From: Bacillota bacterium
GTDB taxonomy: Bacteria > Bacillota > Clostridia > Lachnospirales > Lachnospiraceae
Direction of reading: 5' to 3'
DNA: 6,399 nucleotides
Assembly: GCA_023434365.1 (NCBI GenBank)
Contig: JAEYSV010000024.1
Location: 1 to 6,399, forward strand
The notes below the pieces were generated by a model. That model saw only the letters and a list, made by a program, of their open reading frames with translations. It was not told the DNA's origin and searched no databases. This document shows, piece after piece, positions 1 through 6,324 of the stretch. The position numbers and the translations under genes are program-made. How positions within the stretch are numbered: the stretch's first letter is position 1; every line of letters starts with the position of its first letter.

Positions 1-1
1 G

Positions 2-613
2 AAGCAGGTGAAGAACAATGGCCAGATAGAACAGTACTATGTAAAGGATAGTCATCCGGCAATCATTCCAGAGGAAGAATGGGAAGCGGTGCAGCTTGAG
101 TTTGAGCGGCGAGAACATTATTGCAAGGAGCATTACTTGAATAGATATGGGTATCACTCCTCAGAAAACCCATTTACATTAAAGGTTGTCTGCGGTATTT
201 GTGGAACGACATATGGCAGGAAAACATGGTCTGCTAGAGGCGTTTGTTACTGGCAATGTGGCAAGCGAAGCAAAGAGAATGGAATAAGGGGTTGCAGAGG
301 TGAGAACATTCGAGATGAGGTGTTGAAAGAAGCATTTGTGACTGCTTGGAACCTTGTGGTTACGCATCGAGAGCAGCATCTTGAACGGTGGGAGAAGCAG
401 ATGAAAGAAGGAAATCCGCTAGTAAAGCTGCGGGCAAGGCAGATGCTTGAATTGACGAAGCAAGGTCAAATAGACGGGGTGATTCCGGAACTGATGCAGA
501 TGGTGCTGGAAAAGATTGTGGTTTATGGTGTGAGAGAGTTTGTTGTTATATTCTTAGACGGTACAACAGAACAGACAGGTTCCATAAAGAATAAAATTTA
601 TTCAGTATTGTAA
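2..613 (+). CDS. Large serine recombinase, C-terminal part (5' end outside window)
   Basis: The frame is open to the left edge (AAG CAG before GTG at 8). The text around it (VKNNGQIEQYYVKDSHPAI, then EEEWEAVQLEFERR) is typical of the end of the Recombinase domain of large serine recombinases, so the GTG at 8 is an internal Val codon and not the start. Counting from that Val, a recombinase zinc beta-ribbon follows: CGIC supplies Cys62 and Cys65, and Cys84 and Cys96 complete the likely zinc site. A helical, charged stretch (about 100-165) and a final beta segment (EKIVVYGVREFVVIFLDGT) are the usual C-terminus. The catalytic Ser domain lies upstream and is not visible, so activity cannot be judged. 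Family members cut and rejoin att or res sites for integration, excision or inversion. The gene is clearly richer in G+C than the next genes, which fits a different origin. No clear terminator follows it. Confidence 0.88.
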   Translation, partial: KQVKNNGQIEQYYVKDSHPAIIPEEEWEAVQLEFERREHYCKEHYLNRYGYHSSENPFTLKVVCGICGTTYGRKTWSARGVCYWQCGKRSKENGIRGCRGENIRDEVLKEAFVTAWNLVVTHREQHLERWEKQMKEGNPLVKLRARQMLELTKQGQIDGVIPELMQMVLEKIVVYGVREFVVIFLDGTTEQTGSIKNKIYSVL

Positions 614-670
614 TCAAAAGGGATTTAAATGGGACAGTAAGTATGCCATACTAAATTAATAGAGCTTAGG

Positions 671-701
671 GGTAGGATTTCGAACGTTGGAGGTAGTATT
701 T
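671..701 (+). repeat. Pair of direct repeats upstream of a promoter
   Basis: GGTAGGATTT at 671-680 recurs as GGTAGTATTT at 692-701, with 9 of 10 bases identical and a period of 21 bp, about two helical turns. The pair ends about 15 bp upstream of the proposed -35 of the 817 gene. Direct repeats with this spacing are common for dimeric activators such as LytTR-type regulators. Assignment as an operator is inference. Confidence 0.3.
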
Positions 702-716
702 ATTTGCTGAAAAGTA

Positions 717-745
717 GTGAGAAATATCTTCCCTTGTGGTATAAT
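717..745 (+). promoter_or_regulatory. Sigma-A-type promoter with extended -10, for the 817 gene
   Basis: A perfect -10 hexamer TATAAT (740-745) is directly preceded by TGG (737-739), which makes an extended -10. A 4/6 match to the -35 consensus, GTGAGA (717-722), lies 17 bp upstream. Transcription would start near 752, leaving a leader of about 65 nt before the ATG at 817. Confidence 0.65.
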
Positions 746-816
746 ATGGAACAATATGTCGTAAAAAATATGACGGTAATAAATATTTAACAATAACAGG
801 AAACTGGGTATTACAT

Positions 817-1899
817 ATGAAAAGGTATTTTTTAAATGGCAATAAAAAACGCAAAGTAGTATTTAGTTTAATAGTGGCTATGATTTCTATAGTTTCTATT
901 GTATTTTTCGTTTATTATACGCGATCAGATGAAAATGAAACAGTTGAAAATGTAAATGGATCAATAGGACACGAAACATCATATAACCAAGTAGAAACAT
1001 CAAAACCTACAGTAAGCCTAGAGCCTCAAAAAGAAGCGTCACCTGAGCCTAGTGTTAGTGTGGAGCCCCAAAAAGAAGCGTCACCTGAGTCTAGTGCTAG
1101 TGTAGAGCCTCAAAATGATGTAACTCCTGAACCTAGTGTTAGCGTGGAACCTCAAATAGAAGTAACTCCTGAGCCTACTAAAAGTCCAGAAACCGATGAA
1201 GTAGTAACTCCAAAACCGACTGTAAAACCGACTGTAAAACCAACTGTAAAACCAACTGTAAAACCGACTGCAAAACCGACTCCAAAACCGACTCCAAAGC
1301 CGACTCCAAAGCCGACAGCGAAACCAACTCCAAAGCCAACACAAAAAGTAGAAGTGGAAACTCAGACTCCAGAAGAGAAACAAGCGGCTATCGAAGAAGT
1401 ATTAAAGATTTATGATATTGTATTATCAGAAGATCAAATCAAGTCCGAAATCAAAGGTAAATTATCCTTAATTTCTAAGACATTAAAATATAATAGAAGC
1501 AATAATTACGATGATTTTAATGAGTTATTGTTAGATTGCGTCGTTTATTATTGCAAAACAGGAAATGAATTTACTGAATTAGTAAATGTTACTAGCATGA
1601 AAGGAGAAGATTGGTTAAGAGTAGTTTGTTTTTGGTTATTTGAAAGACCAAAAGAAGAATTTGATTGGATGATGAGAGATTCTTATAAGAAGATATATAA
1701 TAAACTTATGAGAAAAGCTATTTACAATCATGATATGTCCAATATTAAAATTACGAACTTAGAAGTAAAGACATCTAGTAGCTATGACGGACATGGTCTA
1801 TCGTTACAAGCAAACTTTGTATCTAATAATAAAAAATATGTAGCTTACTTTACCAATGACGGGGAGAAATTTATATTGCTAGATATCGCCTTATTATAA
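817..1899 (+). CDS. Membrane-anchored protein with Pro/Thr-rich repeat stalk and unknown extracellular domain
   Basis: The protein has 360 residues and no recognised family. A basic N-terminus (MKRYFLNGNKKRK) is followed by a hydrophobic segment at about 14-34. No cleavage site is obvious, so a type II single-pass anchor with the rest outside the cell is likely. Residues 67-122 are four 14-residue repeats (first unit SLEPQKEASPEPSV). Residues 133-176 are eleven four-residue KPT[V/A/P/Q] units. Together they form an extended, cell-wall-spanning stalk. The C-terminal domain (about 183-360) is mostly helical at first (about 185-300) and ends in beta-like segments (about 308-360). No catalytic motif is recognised. 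Two cysteines (241 and 246) lie in the helical part. The ATG at 817 is the only reasonable start. Its ribosome binding site is weak (GGG at 806-808; AGGAA at 798-802 is rather far). It has its own promoter and terminator. A sensor, wall-binding or anchoring role is possible but not shown. Confidence 0.8.
   Translation: MKRYFLNGNKKRKVVFSLIVAMISIVSIVFFVYYTRSDENETVENVNGSIGHETSYNQVETSKPTVSLEPQKEASPEPSVSVEPQKEASPESSASVEPQNDVTPEPSVSVEPQIEVTPEPTKSPETDEVVTPKPTVKPTVKPTVKPTVKPTAKPTPKPTPKPTPKPTAKPTPKPTQKVEVETQTPEEKQAAIEEVLKIYDIVLSEDQIKSEIKGKLSLISKTLKYNRSNNYDDFNELLLDCVVYYCKTGNEFTELVNVTSMKGEDWLRVVCFWLFERPKEEFDWMMRDSYKKIYNKLMRKAIYNHDMSNIKITNLEVKTSSSYDGHGLSLQANFVSNNKKYVAYFTNDGEKFILLDIALL
1015..1182 (+). repeat. 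Four tandem 42-bp repeats encoding a 14-residue Pro/Glu/Ser unit
   Basis: The units start at 1015, 1057, 1099 and 1141. They encode SLEPQKEASPEPSV, SVEPQKEASPESSA, SVEPQNDVTPEPSV and SVEPQIEVTPEPTK. The first two and the last two are the most alike, which points to stepwise duplication. The unit forms the acidic, membrane-proximal half of the stalk. Confidence 0.9.
1213..1344 (+). repeat. Eleven tandem 12-bp repeats encoding KPT[V/A/P/Q]
   Basis: Eleven in-frame units of the form AAA-CC[G/A]-AC[T/A/G]-NNN encode KPTV (4 copies), KPTA, KPTP (3), KPTA, KPTP and KPTQ. The near-identical 12-bp units keep frame when copies are gained or lost, so length variation between strains is expected. The basic KPT block follows the acidic repeat block directly. 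A minus-strand open frame across this region is an artefact of the repeat. Confidence 0.92.
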
Positions 1900-1965
1900 G
1901 AGGTAAATCCAATGATGTAAGTTTGGGATTTAATACATATTATATGGAAAATGGAGTATACAGTT

Positions 1966-1999
1966 ACCCGACTGAGAAAATTTCTTGGTCGGGTTTTTG
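1966..1999 (+). terminator. Rho-independent terminator after the 817 gene
   Basis: ACCCGAC (1966-1972) pairs with GTCGGGT (1988-1994). The stem can extend inward through AGA/TCT pairing (1975-1977 with 1983-1985). A T-run begins in the last stem base (1994-1998). It lies about 65 bp after the stop at 1899 and separates this gene from the 2194 unit. Confidence 0.88.
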
Positions 2000-2081
2000 T
2001 TGTAATTCATTAAAAAAGAACAAAATAACAGATACAAATATAAAATAACCTCAAAAAATCTGAAAAATATTTAGTAAACTC

Positions 2082-2110
2082 TTGTAAAATAGAAAAAAAT
2101 GGCATATTAT
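2082..2110 (+). promoter_or_regulatory. Sigma-A-type promoter for the 2194 operon
   Basis: TTGTAA (2082-2087) and TATTAT (2105-2110) are separated by exactly 17 bp in a very AT-rich stretch. The start point would be near 2117, giving a leader of about 75 nt. That leader has a run of seven G (2134-2140) and a short CAGC/GCTG hairpin (2146-2158). A TATAGT at 2108-2113 is an alternative -10 with poorer spacing. Confidence 0.6.
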
Positions 2111-2181
2111 AGTATATATGTCCAAATTATTTAGGGGGGGATTTACAGCTTTTTGCTGAAATACATAAGTAATAATATTTT

Positions 2182-2188
2182 AGGAGGG
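2182..2188 (+). promoter_or_regulatory. Strong ribosome binding site for the 2194 gene
   Basis: AGGAGGG lies 5 bases before the ATG at 2194. It decides the start in favour of this ATG over the second Met codon seven residues later (MKQVLALF), and it suggests high translation. Confidence 0.8.
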
Positions 2189-2193
2189 ATTAT

Positions 2194-5100
2194 ATGTATT
2201 ACAAAAAGGGAAACATGAAACAAGTTCTTGCATTATTTTTGGCATTTGTGATGATTATAACGTCAATTCGTTTCACATCTCAAGAAGTGCAAGCACAGGA
2301 GAAGCAACCTAGCAGCGTAGTTTTTAAAGGTGCAGGATACGAAGTAGAGTTTAAAGTGACTAGTAGTTGGACAGGAGCGTTTAATGCAGATGTTATTATA
2401 ACAAATACAGGCGATAAAGTTATTGATAACTGGGCATTAAGTTTTGTAATGCCACACAAAATTACGAATATATGGAATGGTAAGGTTTACAGTAATGAAG
2501 AGGATTTATACATAGTTAAAAATGCTACGTGGAACCAAGACGTTGGGATAGGGAAAAAAGTAAGCTTCGGATTCACGGCTACATACACTGATAATATACA
2601 AATTCCAAAGAGTTTTATGTTTGTAATGAATGAAAAAGTGCTGGATGATAGTCAATTTACTGTTGAAATGGGTAAAATAAATGATTGGAAATCCGCCTTT
2701 AATGGTGAATTAGTAGTATGTAATGTTTCTGAGATTAATATTGAAGATTGGATTATAGAATTTGATTATCCTTATAATATTACGCAGTTCTATACTGGAG
2801 AGATTCTTTCAAATAAAGATGATCATTATGTTGTGAAGAATCGAGGTTATAATACAAATATAAAGGCAAAGGAAGAGCTTGCTCTTGGCTTTAGCGCTTA
2901 TCCTGGAAATGTAACAGAACAACTAACTAATGTAATTATAAAAACAATAGAAGTTGATGAAGATATGTTTCAGAAAGATTTTGATGCTGATAATTTAACT
3001 AATGAAATGGAACTCTATTATGGTACAAGCCCATATGAGAATGATACCGATAATGATGGGATAAATGATTATTTTGAGATCATATATAATTTAAACCCAA
3101 CCTTGCAAGACACAGATGGAAATGGCATTTTAGATGGTAATGAAGATATAGATAAGGATAAGCTTACTATAAGCCAGGAATTTGATTACGGTACAGATAA
3201 CTTATATGAAGATACAGACAGTGATGTCTTAACGGATTATGACGAGATTTTCATTTATGGTACTGATCCATTAAAGGTTGATACTGATGGTGATGGAATA
3301 AGTGATGGTTCTGAGATAAAATTAGGGTTAGATCCACTTAGGAATGATACCGATGGAAACGGTATTTTAGATGGAAATGAAAAAGTTGAGCAATCAATAT
3401 CAAAAGAAATTATCTCAGATGAAAAGGAAGGTATTACGAAGGTATCCGTTTCAATGAAGGGAACTGGAGATATTGAAGAAACAACAGTAATAGAGAATAC
3501 ATATGGTATAGATACTTTATCAAGTGAAGTAGTTGGAATAGTGGGCGTGCCAGTTGATATTTCAACATCATCAGAGTTTGAGGAAGCAACAATTACGTTT
3601 GCTTATGATGATAAGAAATTAGGAGCAATAAAAGAAGAAGATTTAAGAGTAATGTGGTATGATGAAGAAAGTAATCAGTATGTAATTATGGATGATGAAA
3701 CCGTACTGAATACCGAACAAAATACTGTTAGTTATACGACCACCCATTTTTCAACATATCTTGTCGTGGACAGGCAAGCTTGGTATGATGTATGGAGTAA
3801 TGCATTGTCTTATCGAAGGCAACCTACTAATCCTTCTGTACCAATGGAATATTTTGATATTGGATATGTAATCGACCGATCAGGCAGTATGTCAGGAACA
3901 AGAATAACAAATGCGAAGATGGCAATTGAAAGTTTTATTAATGCGATGTACGATAATGATCGTGGTGCTATAATTGGATTTAATTCTACCGCTAGTATAT
4001 TTTCTGAGTTTACTTCAGACAAGGATGTATTATTAAGTTCAATGAGCAGTATTAATGCTAGTGGTGGAACTAGTGTAGAAGCTGGATTGAAGTCAGCATT
4101 AAATCTATTTAGTGCAACACTAGAAAAGATAATTAATAATACCGCTAATTCTAAAATGATACTTCTATTATGTGATGGAGATATTAATTACACAGAGGCA
4201 ACACTTCAAAGAGCGAAAGATATGGGAATAAAGATATATCCAGTGTTGATTGGATCATCTAGCGGGCAAACATCGTTGCAAAGAATTGCAGATTCGACGG
4301 GCGGGAAGTTCTTTTATGCATCTACTGCTGATGAAATCAGAAAATCAATCTTTGGCGTACAGGATGAAACTATTGGTGATATTGATACAACTGACACAGA
4401 TGGTGATGGTCTTTATGATATTTATGAGACAGCAGGTATGATTCTACCAAATGGACAATATGTTTACACAGATCCATTATTAACAGATACCGAACAAGAT
4501 GGATTAACTGATGCTGAAGAAATGGGCGTCATAGAAAGTTATGAAAGCCAAGACGTACTAAAAAAATTCGTCTTAACAATGAGTGGGTTTGATCATGAGG
4601 TATATGCAGATTACTTTGATTATAAGAGTAACCCAACAAAAAAGGATTCAGACATAGATGGGTATGAGGATAAAGAAGATCCAAGACCTCTGATTTCAGA
4701 TATTAAAGTAGTTAAGCTAAGACAAGTTAATAGTTATGTCCCAGTTCAATATGACGGACCTGAGCCAAAAAAGTATAATAATAATATGTTATACTATGGA
4801 GGAAATCAGAGTTGGTTTTATGATGATGTGGTCAATTCATCAAAGTATGATAAATTTATTGAGGATGGTTGTTGCGGAGCACTTTCTTCTACGGATTTAA
4901 TCATGTATTTAACGCTGTATCACACGGATATTGCTCCAAGCCAACTATTTAAGCTTGTAACTTCTGATAAGTATAGTAGTGCATATATTAATTATGAAGA
5001 TTATACCAGATTTGTAAAGTTGTTTTATATAAATTATCCACCTAATACATTTCAACTTTTAGGAATAAATAAAGTCTTTGGATATTTGCCATTGCAAATA

Positions 5101-5490
5101 GATTGGTACCTGACGGGATACTTTACTACTTTTAATATTGAGAAAAAAGTAGTAAGTGAAAGAACAGAAACTTTAGGTAGAGATGAAATGCTAGAGAAAA
5201 TAATTAATCAAGTTGAAAGAGATATTCCAGTCCCAATAATGGCGGGATTCGGGTCTTCAAGTATGACTAGGATTGATCCTAAAACAGGTGAAGTTATGTT
5301 GGACGAAGCGGGTAATGCAATCACATCAAAATTAACTCAGCACTGGGTTAACATAGTGGGCATCACGGTAGATAAAATAAAGGGTACCACTATGCTCGAA
5401 GTGGCTTCATGGGGTAGAAAATATATAGTGAGTTTTGATGAGTATTATGATAAAAGTGGTCTTTTAGATGGGGTGATTTGGGTTGAATAA
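2194..5490 (+). CDS. Secreted multidomain protein: CBM2-like x2, TSP3 calcium loops, VWA, papain/C39-like C-terminal domain
   Basis: The protein has 1098 residues. (a) A signal peptide spans 1-34, likely cut after VQA. (b) Two CBM2-like modules lie at about 41-147 and 153-253. The first keeps the three aromatic positions of the CBM2a cellulose-binding face (Trp59, Trp94, Trp113); the second has Trp165, Tyr200 and Tyr219. (c) Thrombospondin-3/EF-hand-like DxDxDG calcium loops lie at 264-396. (d) A beta-rich domain at about 405-525 ends in HFS (518-520). (e) A VWA domain at about 553-719 has an intact MIDAS: Asp561/Ser563/Ser565, Thr626 and Asp661. (f) More calcium loops lie at 733-742, 765-774 and 818-827. 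(g) A papain/C39-like domain at about 835-1098 has a likely nucleophile Cys894 (CCGALSS), a possible oxyanion Gln872 and His1050 (THWVNIVGI is approximated by TQHWVNIVGI), then ASWG (1071-1074). No sortase or SLH anchor is seen. The start is set by a strong AGGAGGG. The next gene overlaps the stop by 8 nt. The likely role is calcium-stabilised binding of a polysaccharide or surface plus proteolysis. A toxin-like role is an alternative. Confidence 0.85.
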   Translation: MYYKKGNMKQVLALFLAFVMIITSIRFTSQEVQAQEKQPSSVVFKGAGYEVEFKVTSSWTGAFNADVIITNTGDKVIDNWALSFVMPHKITNIWNGKVYSNEEDLYIVKNATWNQDVGIGKKVSFGFTATYTDNIQIPKSFMFVMNEKVLDDSQFTVEMGKINDWKSAFNGELVVCNVSEINIEDWIIEFDYPYNITQFYTGEILSNKDDHYVVKNRGYNTNIKAKEELALGFSAYPGNVTEQLTNVIIKTIEVDEDMFQKDFDADNLTNEMELYYGTSPYENDTDNDGINDYFEIIYNLNPTLQDTDGNGILDGNEDIDKDKLTISQEFDYGTDNLYEDTDSDVLTDYDEIFIYGTDPLKVDTDGDGISDGSEIKLGLDPLRNDTDGNGILDGNEKVEQSISKEIISDEKEGITKVSVSMKGTGDIEETTVIENTYGIDTLSSEVVGIVGVPVDISTSSEFEEATITFAYDDKKLGAIKEEDLRVMWYDEESNQYVIMDDETVLNTEQNTVSYTTTHFSTYLVVDRQAWYDVWSNALSYRRQPTNPSVPMEYFDIGYVIDRSGSMSGTRITNAKMAIESFINAMYDNDRGAIIGFNSTASIFSEFTSDKDVLLSSMSSINASGGTSVEAGLKSALNLFSATLEKIINNTANSKMILLLCDGDINYTEATLQRAKDMGIKIYPVLIGSSSGQTSLQRIADSTGGKFFYASTADEIRKSIFGVQDETIGDIDTTDTDGDGLYDIYETAGMILPNGQYVYTDPLLTDTEQDGLTDAEEMGVIESYESQDVLKKFVLTMSGFDHEVYADYFDYKSNPTKKDSDIDGYEDKEDPRPLISDIKVVKLRQVNSYVPVQYDGPEPKKYNNNMLYYGGNQSWFYDDVVNSSKYDKFIEDGCCGALSSTDLIMYLTLYHTDIAPSQLFKLVTSDKYSSAYINYEDYTRFVKLFYINYPPNTFQLLGINKVFGYLPLQIDWYLTGYFTTFNIEKKVVSERTETLGRDEMLEKIINQVERDIPVPIMAGFGSSSMTRIDPKTGEVMLDEAGNAITSKLTQHWVNIVGITVDKIKGTTMLEVASWGRKYIVSFDEYYDKSGLLDGVIWVE
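2983..3381 (+). repeat. Duplicated block of calcium-binding (TSP3/EF-hand-like) loops inside the 2194 gene
   Basis: Residues 264-317 and 342-396 are two copies of a module with three acidic loops. Both end in an identical DTDGNGILDGNE. The matching DNA (3115-3144 and 3352-3381) agrees at 27 of 30 bases, 237 bp apart, so the duplication is fairly recent or is being homogenised. The spacer between them (DIDKDKLTISQE) is a degenerate loop. DxDxDG loops of this kind bind calcium and form stiff rods between domains. Confidence 0.8.
5470..5476 (+). promoter_or_regulatory. Ribosome binding site for the TTG-started downstream gene
   Basis: GGGGTGA lies inside the end of the 2194 gene, 6 bases before the TTG at 5483. 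It resembles the GGAGGTGA Shine-Dalgarno core and supports the unusual TTG start. No other start codon lies ahead of the membrane segment in this frame. Confidence 0.6.
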
Positions 5491-6205
5491 AGATTATAAA
5501 GTAAGCAATAAAAATATAAAAATTATTATTATTAGCCTGCTTGGTGCTATTTTAAGTATATGTTTTATGGTCTTTAACTATATTTCTGTTCAAAACTATT
5601 TATCTCCGTTTAAAACCGAAGAAGAAAAGCAAGTAAGGCCAATCTATCAAGCTGCAATGAAAGAAGTATCAGGGTTTAAGCTTACATATATAAGCTTTGA
5701 TACAGAGTTTCAGGACGTTTGTTTTTGGCTAGAACTAAAGAATAATACAGCTTCTAATTCTTTTAATGAACAACAGCTTCAAGCCATAAATCAAGCGGTG
5801 GAGCAATTAACGGAATATTTAAATGAATCGGTAAATAAAGATAGTTTGTACACAGGTTATATCTTAAAGTTTCAAATAGGAAATTCAGATATACAAACTA
5901 CTTGTTATGTAGGCATTTACAATAATCGATATGAATTTCTATATCTAATTAATGGTACTGGAAATTACATTACAGACTATCATATGATGAATACAGTTCG
6001 ATTAATCGATAATGATGGGGGCTATGATTTGGTTTTTGAAAATGAAAATATAAGCAAGTTTTCAGATTTTCAAAATCTAGAGAAAATAAGTTTTGATTCA
6101 TCAAGTAATTATGAACGAGTTATTAAATTTAGTAAAGCAATGCGTACAATTCTGCCAAAATGCAAGATATTTATTAACGAAGAGGAAGTTTTGATAACTG
6201 AATAA
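5483..6205 (+). CDS. Small membrane-anchored protein of unknown function, translationally coupled to the 2194 gene
   Basis: The protein has 240 residues and is not recognised as a known family. The TTG start overlaps the last 8 bases of the upstream gene, so the two are one transcript and probably translationally coupled. The N-terminus is basic (MNKDYKVSNKNIK), followed by a hydrophobic segment at about 12-33 that has no clear cleavage site and suggests a type II anchor. The remaining ~200 residues lie outside the membrane and look like an alpha/beta domain: beta-like segments at about 65-85 and 125-157, with a polar helix between them (about 95-117). Four cysteines occur (27 in the membrane segment, 80, 141, 227). 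No enzyme motif is visible. Its fixed place behind a secreted peptidase-like protein suggests a membrane partner, such as an inhibitor or immunity protein, a secretion chaperone or an anchor. This is inference from position only. Confidence 0.8.
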   Translation: MNKDYKVSNKNIKIIIISLLGAILSICFMVFNYISVQNYLSPFKTEEEKQVRPIYQAAMKEVSGFKLTYISFDTEFQDVCFWLELKNNTASNSFNEQQLQAINQAVEQLTEYLNESVNKDSLYTGYILKFQIGNSDIQTTCYVGIYNNRYEFLYLINGTGNYITDYHMMNTVRLIDNDGGYDLVFENENISKFSDFQNLEKISFDSSSNYERVIKFSKAMRTILPKCKIFINEEEVLITE

Positions 6206-6254
6206 ATCGGCGTCGCATTTATTAACAATTTCACGAAACATCAATAACCACAGC

Positions 6255-6287
6255 AGAGGGGGTAAAATTATTCCCCTCTTTTCTTTT
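6255..6287 (+). terminator. Rho-independent terminator closing the 2194-6205 operon
   Basis: AGAGGGG (6255-6261) pairs with CCCCTCT (6273-6279), and a G-T wobble (6262/6272) can be added, leaving a 9-base AT-rich loop. The tail TTTTCTTTT follows at once. It lies about 50 bp after the stop at 6205. Confidence 0.9.
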
Positions 6288-6324
6288 GTGAAAATGTATC
6301 ACAACATAAACGCTAGACGGGCCT

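Noticed and set aside
8..10. GTG as the start of a short recombinase-like gene
   Set aside because: The frame is open to the window edge and the residues around GTG fit the interior of a recombinase domain, so this is an internal Val codon.
640..652. AGTAT-GCC-ATACT inverted repeat as a recombinase att site
   Set aside because: Five-bp arms are too short to support an att site. No partner copy was found elsewhere in the window.
703..712. TTTGCTGAAA shared by the two upstream regions (also at 2152-2161)
   Set aside because: A ten-base match in AT-rich DNA is likely by chance, and its place relative to the two promoters differs (upstream of one -10, downstream of the other).
666..854. 62-codon minus-strand open frame across the 817 promoter region
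   Set aside because: It covers the promoter and the start of the 817 gene on the other strand, has no convincing start signal, and its product resembles nothing known.
1081..1383. 100-codon minus-strand open frame rich in Trp, Phe and Arg
   Set aside because: It is the reverse reading of the tandem 42-bp and 12-bp repeats, with low-complexity output and no ribosome binding site.
2117..2193. Possible riboswitch in the leader of the 2194 gene
   Set aside because: Only a seven-G run and a 4-bp CAGC/GCTG hairpin are visible. There is no conserved riboswitch core and no terminator or anti-terminator pair.
4250..4441. 63-codon plus-strand open frame inside the 2194 gene
   Set aside because: It overlaps the VWA coding region in another frame, and the VWA MIDAS motifs prove which frame is used.
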